A stretch of 11,822 bases of DNA, taken from NCBI GenBank assembly GCA_020697375.1, contig JAJFBJ010000124.1:1-11822 (forward strand), written 5' to 3'. The position numbers were made by a program, and so were the translations under genes. Below, in pieces: positions 6,755-11,822 of this stretch (within the stretch, counting starts at the first letter, position 1; every line of letters starts with the position of its first letter). The stretch is from Nitrospira sp. (lineage in GTDB: Bacteria > Nitrospirota > Nitrospiria > Nitrospirales > Nitrospiraceae). The notes beneath the pieces were generated by a model. The model ran no database searches. It was not told the origin of the DNA and saw only the letters and a list, made by a program, of their open reading frames with translations.

Positions 6755-7708
6755 TTAGAAATGCATCGCTAACCCGCCGACCACGTGGCTTGCCATGTAT
6801 TCCCCGGTCAGCCCTGCCGTCGAACCTGCGATCTGGGTGAAGTCGAACTGGGCATAATTGAATTTGTATTCTGCGAACACGGAGAGATTCCGGTTCATAA
6901 AGTACTTGACTCCCGCCAAGGCGTTCAGGCCGACGGTTCCATTGTCCGTACTGCGTCCGAACTGATTTGATGTTTCGGCGAAGAAAATCCCCGGGCCTGC
7001 TCCGGCGTAGAGTTGAAGGGGGCAGCGCAGGTTCTCGTCCAAAGGCGACCAATGGGTCCGATCATAGTCGGAATCATGGATCGTTCCGTCATCCCGATGG
7101 CGGACGTCCCGATGGCGAACGTCATCGCGGTTGCGGCAGCCGACCTTCGTGCGAGCGATCACGTTGAACGCCAGGGTCGTGACGCGCAAATGACTGCCGG
7201 GAAGGCCGTTTCCCTGTTCGATATGAGGCGTCGTATTGAACCCTTCGACCTCAAGGCCCAACCAGTTCAATCTTCCCGGATGGAAATACCCGAGCTTGGC
7301 TCCGTAGATGATGGAGTTGGCGAGGTCGTGACCGCCGAACTGTTGCCCGGCAAGCGATCCCCTGCCTTCCACGTCGGAAAAGTTATGTCCCCAGGTGAAT
7401 CCGCCGAATCCCGCAACGTAGACCTCGCCCTCCCTTCGGCGCTCGACTACCCGTTCTTCGACAACGGTCCTGTCGCCGGCTACAGTCCGATCACCGACGA
7501 CCGTCCGATCACCCACCACCGTTCGATCATCGACTCGGTCACGCGGAACCACCCGCTCCTGGGCTATCTGCTCGCCCGTCAAAGGCCCGACCTCACCGGA
7601 CCTGCTTTGCACGACCGGAGCATCCGATTGCGCAAAGCTGGTTAAGGCCGTTCCCAACATGAGGCCGGTTACGACGACACATTGCACCGCACTTCGTTTC
7701 GCTAACAT
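6755..7708 (-). CDS. Outer-membrane beta-barrel protein with DRTVVG repeat linker
   Basis: A 317-aa protein. The frame extends to 7798, but the ATG at 7708 has GGAGGTGG seven bases upstream and is followed at once by a signal peptide (MLAKRSAVQCVVVTGLMLGTALTSFA, cleavage before QSD). Residues 57-85 form a charged linker with four near-identical hexapeptides (DRTVVG, DRTVVG, DRTVAG, DRTVVE). From residue 95 to the end is a barrel of the small OmpA/Opa-like porin type: alternating strands such as EVYVAGFGGFTWG, IIYGAKLGYF, WLGLEVEGF, LQLYAGAGPGIFF, LNALAGVKYFM, LSVFAEYKFNY, ending in AMHF with the terminal Phe used for outer-membrane assembly. A His/Arg/Asp-rich loop (192-220), flanked by Cys191 and Cys229, is probably surface exposed. 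First gene of the minus-strand run; see the candidate sigma-54 promoter upstream. Confidence 0.87.
   Translation of the reverse strand: MLAKRSAVQCVVVTGLMLGTALTSFAQSDAPVVQSRSGEVGPLTGEQIAQERVVPRDRVDDRTVVGDRTVVGDRTVAGDRTVVEERVVERRREGEVYVAGFGGFTWGHNFSDVEGRGSLAGQQFGGHDLANSIIYGAKLGYFHPGRLNWLGLEVEGFNTTPHIEQGNGLPGSHLRVTTLAFNVIARTKVGCRNRDDVRHRDVRHRDDGTIHDSDYDRTHWSPLDENLRCPLQLYAGAGPGIFFAETSNQFGRSTDNGTVGLNALAGVKYFMNRNLSVFAEYKFNYAQFDFTQIAGSTAGLTGEYMASHVVGGLAMHF
7094..7123 (-). repeat. 15-bp direct repeat in the barrel loop
   Basis: CCGATGGCGGACGTC (7094-7108) and CCGATGGCGAACGTC (7109-7123) are adjacent and differ at one base. They encode the doubled DVRHR within the charged loop of the outer-membrane protein (residues 196-205), indicating local duplication of a His/Arg/Asp-rich surface segment. 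Confidence 0.75.
7464..7535 (-). repeat. Four 18-bp tandem repeats in the outer-membrane gene
   Basis: Four consecutive 18-bp units (7464-7481, 7482-7499, 7500-7517, 7518-7535) differ from each other at a few positions and keep the reading frame, encoding the DRTVVG-type hexapeptides. The unit length is a multiple of three, so copy-number change by slippage would lengthen or shorten the linker without breaking the gene. Confidence 0.85.
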
Positions 7709-7762
7709 TGAGCCACCTCCATTCTGAAAATTAAAAAAATGAGTCAACGCGCCGTCCTCTTC

Positions 7763-7778
7763 TGCAAATGGCGGGCCG
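7763..7778 (-). promoter_or_regulatory. Candidate sigma-54 promoter for the minus-strand operon
   Basis: Read on the minus strand, CGGCCCGCCATTTGCA matches the -24/-12 consensus TGGCACG-N4-TTGCA with two mismatches in the -24 box; the invariant GG and GC have the required ten-base spacing. Transcription would start near 7752, giving a leader of about 44 bases before the outer-membrane gene ATG at 7708. No activator-binding site is proven. A short degenerate motif like this can occur by chance. Confidence 0.38.
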
Positions 7779-7884
7779 AGTGCATGGCAGAAATACACTC
7801 ATTTGAATATGGCGACGGTTTTCATGGAAAGAAGCTGAATTACGGGCATCTGCATATATCTGCGGTGCCCGGCGAGGAGATTTG

Positions 7885-7896
7885 GCCGCATGCGGC
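7885..7896. promoter_or_regulatory. 12-bp perfect palindrome GCCGCATGCGGC
   Basis: GCCGCA at 7885-7890 is the exact reverse complement of TGCGGC at 7891-7896. It stands in the divergent intergenic region about 107 bp upstream of the minus-strand sigma-54-like match and 242 bp upstream of the plus-strand one. A dimeric regulator could bind it, but no second copy was seen in the region. Confidence 0.3.
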
Positions 7897-8137
7897 GCGA
7901 CGATCATAGCTCGGCCGGACGGCGATGGCCGGGATTATTTGTCTCGTGCCGACAAGTTGTCCTCTTCGGACTCCACAAACTCGATATTGCAAGATGGCAA
8001 CTTTGCCCCGTCTTCCTCCAATTCACCCTCCATCCTCAACAACAAATCATGATGGCTACGGACCTTGCCCAAACATCTGGGAAAGTTTGTCCCGCGAAGT
8101 TCCATTGAGAAATGTCTCCTCTCCCCTATGTCTCACA

Positions 8138-8153
8138 GGCATGGTGCTTGCCT
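8138..8153 (+). promoter_or_regulatory. Candidate sigma-54 promoter for the SDR operon
   Basis: AGGCATGGTGCTTGCC fits TGGCACG-N4-TTGCA, with GG and GC exactly ten bases apart and TTGC intact; mismatches are at the first base, at one base of the -24 box and at the last base. Transcription would start near 8164, leaving a leader of about 140 bases before the SDR ATG. A poor sigma-70-like pair, TTGAGA (8106-8111) and TATGTC (8128-8133) with a 16-base spacer, overlaps this area and is an alternative. Confidence 0.4.
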
Positions 8154-8268
8154 GACATCCGATACATTCGGCCTTGGAGAACCGCCCATGGCGCCAACCA
8201 TCGGTTTCGTCATGTACCTGCGTACCAGCCGCAATCGTTCGGCCGGAGGTTTTTTAAACTCATGGGCG

Positions 8269-8293
8269 GCCAGAATCACACTGCTGTTCTGGC
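8269..8293 (+). promoter_or_regulatory. Hairpin just upstream of the SDR start
   Basis: GCCAGAA (8269-8275) and TTCTGGC (8287-8293) form a perfect 7-bp stem with an 11-base loop, ending 12 bases before the SDR ATG. That gene lacks a Shine-Dalgarno, so the stem covers the space where ribosomes would load and might control translation, or it may be a protein-binding dyad. Confidence 0.35.
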
Positions 8294-8305
8294 ACCTATC
8301 CGGCA

Positions 8306-9232
8306 ATGGGCTGCGCTCACCACGCCGACATCAAGGAGAAGGTCGTCGTCATCACCGGCGCCTCCAGCGGATTCGGCAAAGGCGTCGCGCGCAAGCTGTC
8401 CGCGGAAGGAGCTCATGTCGTGCTCGCAGCCAGGCGAACCGAGCTCATTGAGGAACTTGCCCGCGAGAGCGGCGGGCCGGGATTCGCGGTAACGACGGAT
8501 GTCAGCAAACAAGAGGATGTGGAACGGCTGGTGCAGGCGGCGATTTCCAAATTCGGCCGTATCGACGTGTGGATTAATAACGCAGGCGTGGGAGCCGTCG
8601 GACGTTTCGAGGATATCCCGCTCAAGGACCATGTCCGCCTGGTGGAAACCAACCTCATTGGCGTGATTCAAGGCAGCCATTCGGCCATGCGGCAATTCCG
8701 CAACCAAGGATCGGGCACATTGATCAATATCGGCTCGGTTGCGGGAAAAATCGGAACCCCATACTACGCGTCCTATTCGGCCACGAAATATGGAGTTGTC
8801 GGATTGGGAGGAGCGCTCCGCCAGGAACTCCGAACAAACGATGTGGAGAACATCCATGTCTGTACCGTCATTCCCATGGCGGCGGACACCCCGTTCTTCG
8901 AGCATGCGGCGAACTACACGGGATATAGTCCCCGCGCCTACCCTATATATGATCCGGCGGATGTCGTAGAGGCCATCGTAGATCTCGTTCGCGATCCGCA
9001 GGATGAGGTCATTGTCGGCGGCATGAACAAGGTCTCGCTGTTCTTCCACCGACTGTTCCCAGGGATGATGGAAAACATGTACGAACGGACGACTCATAAG
9101 GCGCAGATGGAAGATGCGTCGCCGGCTCCTCCCGTCGCGGGAAGCCTGCATCAGCCCATGTCAACCGGTACCGGGGTCGAGGGCGGAGTGAGAGAGCGGA
9201 TTGCCGTGGAAGACCGCCGTTCCAAACGCTAG
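8306..9232 (+). CDS. SDR family NAD(P)-dependent oxidoreductase, 308 aa
   Basis: A complete classical SDR. The nucleotide-binding motif is TGASSGFG (residues 17-24), followed by AARR (41-44), where Arg after the second strand favours NADPH. NNAG is at 91-94, catalytic Ser144 in NIGSVAGKIG, and Tyr157 and Lys161 in YSATK. Like the SDR at 1-827 it is longer than the usual 250 aa, with about 50 extra residues at the end (from about 258, polar). The substrate is unknown. The ATG at 8306 is the only usable start: a stop in frame lies at 8255-8257 and no other start codon follows it. No good Shine-Dalgarno precedes it, which is odd beside its well-equipped neighbours. The SRPBCC gene follows after 49 bp, and the Zn-dependent alcohol dehydrogenase gene after that. 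Confidence 0.93.
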   Translation: MGCAHHADIKEKVVVITGASSGFGKGVARKLSAEGAHVVLAARRTELIEELARESGGPGFAVTTDVSKQEDVERLVQAAISKFGRIDVWINNAGVGAVGRFEDIPLKDHVRLVETNLIGVIQGSHSAMRQFRNQGSGTLINIGSVAGKIGTPYYASYSATKYGVVGLGGALRQELRTNDVENIHVCTVIPMAADTPFFEHAANYTGYSPRAYPIYDPADVVEAIVDLVRDPQDEVIVGGMNKVSLFFHRLFPGMMENMYERTTHKAQMEDASPAPPVAGSLHQPMSTGTGVEGGVRERIAVEDRRSKR

Positions 9233-9281
9233 CAAACAGAAAGCCGACCAGCCAAAGAAGTCACCAGAAGGAGAAGCACCT

Positions 9282-10340
9282 ATGCCGAATCAACCAGATA
9301 CGGGCCGAAGTATCACACTGGACTACGCGGATCCGAACGCGAACAGCGATAAAGGCGAGAGGGATTCCTCTGCCGGCGAACGCCAGTCGCGCACGAACAG
9401 GCGTCCCGGCGGAATGAACGGCGGAAGCGACGGTGCCCATGAGGCGCTGGCGCAAACATTGGGCTGGTTCAGTATCGGCTTGGGGCTGGCTCAGATCATG
9501 GCTCCCCGCGCCGTCACCAGTCTGGTCGGTCTGCAGAATGAGCATCGATTCCTGCTCCGGGCTCTCGGTCTTCGGGAACTCACAAGCGGCCTCGGCATTC
9601 TTTCGAATCGCCGCCCAGCCGGCTGGGTCTGGTCCCGGGTAGCCGGCGATGGGATGGATCTGGCGTTGCTGGGAATGGCCCTGGCATCTCCTCGAGCCAG
9701 GCGCAATAAATTGGCCGCCGCGACGATCGCGGTATTGGGCGTGACTGCGTTGGACTGGTTCGCCGGCCGGGAACTCAGCCGGATGGTCGGATGGACCACA
9801 GAGAGCGGCGCCATCCTGGTGAATAAAACCATCACCATTGATCGCTCAGCCGGGGAGCTGTATCAGTTCTGGCGCGAATTCCAAAACCTCTCCAGCTTCA
9901 TGGAACATGTGAAATCGGTCGAGATCACTGATGATCGTCGCTCGAGATGGACCGTCGAAGGGCCGGCGGGATCACGGATCCAATGGGACGCCGAGATTAC
10001 GGAGGATGAGCTGAACCGGCGTATTGCCTGGCGCACGACCGCCCATGCGGATATCGAGCATGCCGGTTCCGTTGAATTCACGCCGGCAGCGGGCCAGCGG
10101 GGAACCATCGTGAAAGTCGTGATGGAATACCATGCTCCAGCAGGAATGGCTGGTGTGGCCGTCGCGAAATTATTCGGAGAAGAGCCCGGACAGCAGGTGC
10201 AGAGCGACTTGCGCCGGCTGAAGCAAATCATGGAAACGGGAGAGGTCTTGCGATCCGACGGGTCTCTTCGAGGAATCGGCCTCACACAGCAGCGACAAGC
10301 GCGACCAACCACGGAGACGGAACGGTCAATCGGACAATAG
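9282..10340 (+). CDS. Membrane protein with C-terminal SRPBCC (cyclase/dehydrase-like) domain
   Basis: A 352-aa protein. An in-frame ATG at 9201 would overlap the SDR gene, but AAGGAG eight bases before 9282 favours the latter. Residues 1-52 are polar. Residues about 57-165 hold several hydrophobic segments ([62 protein letters not shown]), consistent with three or four membrane passes. Residues about 178-320 form an SRPBCC/polyketide-cyclase-type domain, seen in [67 protein letters not shown] and the closing helix [11 protein letters not shown]. Such domains bind hydrophobic ligands, and the ligand here is unknown. The tail (321-352) is polar. The position between SDR and Zn-ADH genes suggests a shared role with lipid-like or aldehyde substrates (inference). 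Confidence 0.88.
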   Translation: MPNQPDTGRSITLDYADPNANSDKGERDSSAGERQSRTNRRPGGMNGGSDGAHEALAQTLGWFSIGLGLAQIMAPRAVTSLVGLQNEHRFLLRALGLRELTSGLGILSNRRPAGWVWSRVAGDGMDLALLGMALASPRARRNKLAAATIAVLGVTALDWFAGRELSRMVGWTTESGAILVNKTITIDRSAGELYQFWREFQNLSSFMEHVKSVEITDDRRSRWTVEGPAGSRIQWDAEITEDELNRRIAWRTTAHADIEHAGSVEFTPAAGQRGTIVKVVMEYHAPAGMAGVAVAKLFGEEPGQQVQSDLRRLKQIMETGEVLRSDGSLRGIGLTQQRQARPTTETERSIGQ

Positions 10341-10395
10341 CCGGACTGCCCCATGCCGCCCCCTCGGGCGTGACGGTAGTCCAAAGGAGACATCA

Positions 10396-11562
10396 ATGAA
10401 AGCGAATTGTTGGTACGGCAAGCAAGACGTGCGCGTCGAAGAGGTTCCCGACCCGAAGATTCTCAACCGCCGCGACGCCATCATCAAGATTACCTCGACC
10501 GCCATCTGCGGCTCCGATCTCCATCTCTACAATGGATTCATGCCGACCATGAAGGCGGGCGATATCATGGGCCATGAGTTCATGGGAGAAGTGGTGGAGG
10601 TCGGCAGCGAAATCAAGAATCTCCAGGTGGGCGATCGAGTCGTGACGGCCTTTCCGATCGCATGCGGCAAGTGCCTGTTCTGCCGCGAGGAACTGTTCTC
10701 CCTTTGCGAAAACAGCAATCCCAACGCCTGGATGGCCGAAAAGCTGCTCGGCCATTCACCGGCCGGGATTTTCGGCTATTCCCATATGCTGGGTGGATTC
10801 GCCGGAGGCCAGGCGGAATATGTGCGGGTACCGTTCGCCGATGTCGGAACGATCAAGGTTCCGAATGGCATGCCCGATGAACAGGCGCTGTTCCTGTCCG
10901 ACATTTTTCCCACCGGCTACATGGCGGCGGAAAACTGCAATATCAAACAGGGCGATACGATCGCGGTCTGGGGATGTGGGCCGGTGGGTCAATTCGCCAT
11001 CCGAAGCGCATTCCTGCTGGGCGCGGAACGCGTCATTGCCATCGACCGGTTCCCGGATCGGCTGCGCATGGCGCGCGAGGGTCGCGCCGACACGATCAAT
11101 TATGAAGAGCAGAGCGTGTTCGACAATCTTATGGTCCTGACCGGCGGCCGGGGGCCGGATGCCTGCATCGATGCCGTCGGCATGGAGGCGCACGGTCCCG
11201 GCCTCGTGGCGGCGTACGACCGCATAAAGCAGGCGATGATGCTGGAGACGGATCGTCCCTATGCGTTGCGCGAGGCCATCATGAGTTGCAGGAGCGGCGG
11301 CACCGTATCTGTAGTCGGCGTCTATGGAGGGTTCATCGATAAATTTCCCATGGGTTCCATCATGAACCGGTCACTCACCATCAAGGCCGGGCAGGCTCAT
11401 GTGCAGCGCTACATGCGCCCCCTGCTCGAACGGATTCAGCGCGGCGAAATCGATCCCAGCTTCGTGATCACGCACCGCATGAAGCTCGACGAGGCGCCGG
11501 AAGGGTTTTCGAAATTCCTTCACAAACAGGACGAATGCATGAAGATCGTCTTGACGCCATAG
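10396..11562 (+). CDS. Zinc-dependent alcohol dehydrogenase, formaldehyde-dehydrogenase-like
   Basis: A 388-aa medium-chain dehydrogenase. Catalytic zinc ligands are Cys38 ([10 protein letters not shown]), His60 and Glu61 ([12 protein letters not shown]), with the SDIFPTGY segment (168-175) at the active site. The structural zinc lobe is C90-x2-C93-x2-C96-x7-C104. The cofactor motif GCGPVG (193-198) is followed by Asp217 (IAIDR), indicating NAD over NADP. The long insert after the structural lobe ([36 protein letters not shown]) and the 388-aa size place it with the glutathione-independent formaldehyde dehydrogenase-like group, not with short alcohol dehydrogenases. The true substrate may be formaldehyde, another aldehyde or an alcohol. 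AAAGGAG lies six bases before the ATG. It is the last gene of the plus-strand run, 55 bp after the SRPBCC gene. Confidence 0.94.
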   Translation: MKANCWYGKQDVRVEEVPDPKILNRRDAIIKITSTAICGSDLHLYNGFMPTMKAGDIMGHEFMGEVVEVGSEIKNLQVGDRVVTAFPIACGKCLFCREELFSLCENSNPNAWMAEKLLGHSPAGIFGYSHMLGGFAGGQAEYVRVPFADVGTIKVPNGMPDEQALFLSDIFPTGYMAAENCNIKQGDTIAVWGCGPVGQFAIRSAFLLGAERVIAIDRFPDRLRMAREGRADTINYEEQSVFDNLMVLTGGRGPDACIDAVGMEAHGPGLVAAYDRIKQAMMLETDRPYALREAIMSCRSGGTVSVVGVYGGFIDKFPMGSIMNRSLTIKAGQAHVQRYMRPLLERIQRGEIDPSFVITHRMKLDEAPEGFSKFLHKQDECMKIVLTP

Positions 11563-11653
11563 AGAGTGACCCTATCTCAACGGCTATCCGGAATGCGCTG
11601 GGAACTTCGTTGGGAGGCGGGTGCTATCCTATGGTTTCAAGGATGTGAACTTA

Positions 11654-11679
11654 AGGAGGCCAGCTCCGTGGAACCTCCT
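11654..11679 (+). other. AGGAGG/CCTCCT dyad downstream of the dehydrogenase
   Basis: AGGAGG (11654-11659) can pair with CCTCCT (11674-11679) over a 14-base loop, and a GTG at 11668 lies eight bases after the AGGAGG. The 36-codon frame it opens runs through the terminator hairpin and over the opposing gene, so I do not call a gene. The perfect Shine-Dalgarno with its own complement is simply noted. Confidence 0.25.
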
Positions 11680-11701
11680 GCCATCGTGGTGCTGGTTCTT
11701 T

Positions 11702-11735
11702 CACGGGGAAGAGAGGACCGCCCCTCTTCCCCGTG
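11702..11735. terminator. Bidirectional hairpin between convergent genes
   Basis: CACGGGGAAGAG (11702-11713) and CTCTTCCCCGTG (11724-11735) form a perfect 12-bp stem with a 10-base loop. It lies six bases beyond the stop of the minus-strand partial gene (11742) and 139 bp beyond the dehydrogenase stop. There is no T-tract on either side, as for the hairpin at 3702-3736. Confidence 0.68.
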
Positions 11736-11741
11736 TAGAGC

Positions 11742-11822
11742 CTACAGCCAGTTCACGCGTTCGGCGGGCCGAATGTAGATCGGCTCTTCCACCTGAATGC
11801 GCGCCACTTCCTTCCCCGACTT
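11742..11822 (-). CDS. C-terminal 26 residues of an unidentified protein
   Basis: Reading the minus strand from the window edge, the frame is open for 26 codons to a TAG at 11742-11744. It gives KSGKEVARIQVEEPIYIRPA followed by ERVNWL. The composition is ordinary protein-like, the codon use is GC-rich like the neighbours, and the terminator hairpin stands directly behind the stop, which supports a real gene end. The EEPIYIRP ending vaguely recalls the C-terminus of TsaB-type proteins, but the fragment is too short to identify, so I leave it unnamed. Confidence 0.6.
   Translation of the reverse strand, partial: KSGKEVARIQVEEPIYIRPAERVNWL

Larger units (their letters stand above)
7709..8305. 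promoter_or_regulatory. Divergent intergenic region, 597 bp
   Basis: No convincing gene lies here: the open frames present lack ribosome sites and recognisable products. It separates the minus-strand barrel/ferritin operon from the plus-strand SDR operon and should hold both promoters. Structures seen are sigma-54-like matches at 7763-7778 (minus) and 8138-8153 (plus), a 12-bp perfect palindrome at 7885-7896, and a 6-bp inverted repeat CGGGCA/TGCCCG (7843-7848 and 7866-7871). There is also a weak CAAAC/GTTTG dyad around 8068-8092, and a 7-bp hairpin next to the SDR start (8269-8293). Confidence 0.6.

Noticed and set aside
7464..7535. Repeats considered as a CRISPR array
   Set aside because: They are contiguous 18-bp units without spacers and lie in frame inside the outer-membrane gene.
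8065..8492. Two overlapping plus-strand frames (8065-8451 and 8112-8492) before and into the SDR
   Set aside because: Both run out of frame deep into the SDR gene, lack ribosome sites, and give low-complexity Arg/Ser/Pro sequence.
8276..9151. 291-codon open frame on the minus strand
   Set aside because: Antisense to the second SDR, which has all its catalytic motifs; GC-rich codon bias leaves such shadows open.
11566..11778. 70-codon frame after the dehydrogenase
   Set aside because: It runs through the terminator hairpin and over the opposing gene end; the inner GTG at 11668 has a good ribosome site, but the product is not protein-like.

Overview
The window is 11.8 kb of dense, moderately GC-rich bacterial DNA. 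Strong Shine-Dalgarno sites, signal peptides, lipoboxes and an outer-membrane beta-barrel point to a Gram-negative (diderm) organism. The mix of families (paired SDR oxidoreductases, DUF4142-like and ferritin-like proteins, a DJ-1/PfpI protein, a BON remnant, an SRPBCC membrane protein and a formaldehyde-dehydrogenase-like alcohol dehydrogenase) resembles stress-response islands I associate with Nitrospira and similar bacteria. That taxonomic guess is inference; no marker gene is present.

Layout. (1) Positions 1-3617, plus strand: the 3' part of an SDR oxidoreductase, a two-part protein with a C-terminal DUF4142-like helical region, and a DJ-1/PfpI protein. A decayed BON-domain gene follows, then a 39-residue lipoprotein gene that the standard ORF length cut-off misses, and an MTH1187-type thiamine-binding protein. 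(2) Positions 3702-3736: a perfect 13-bp hairpin separating convergent units. (3) Positions 3753-7708, minus strand: five genes in transcription order, namely an outer-membrane barrel protein, a 391-aa and a 242-aa ferritin-like protein that overlap by 4 bp, a small lipoprotein, and a secreted hypothetical protein. (4) Positions 7709-8305: a 597-bp divergent regulatory region with a sigma-54-like promoter match facing each way. (5) Positions 8306-11562, plus strand: a second SDR, a membrane-anchored SRPBCC protein and a zinc-dependent alcohol dehydrogenase of the formaldehyde-dehydrogenase-like group. (6) A 12-bp perfect hairpin at 11702-11735, then the last 26 codons of a minus-strand gene that runs off the window.

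Taken together (inference), this looks like an envelope, oxidative and aldehyde stress island. Ferritin-like helical proteins may handle iron or peroxide. DJ-1/PfpI and Zn-ADH/SDR enzymes would deal with carbonyl compounds. The barrel and lipoproteins act at the envelope. The most interesting hypothesis is that the two divergent operons are co-regulated by sigma-54. The most concrete new observations are the BON pseudogene, the overlooked 39-aa lipoprotein gene, the partial gene at the right edge, and the coupled ferritin-like pair.
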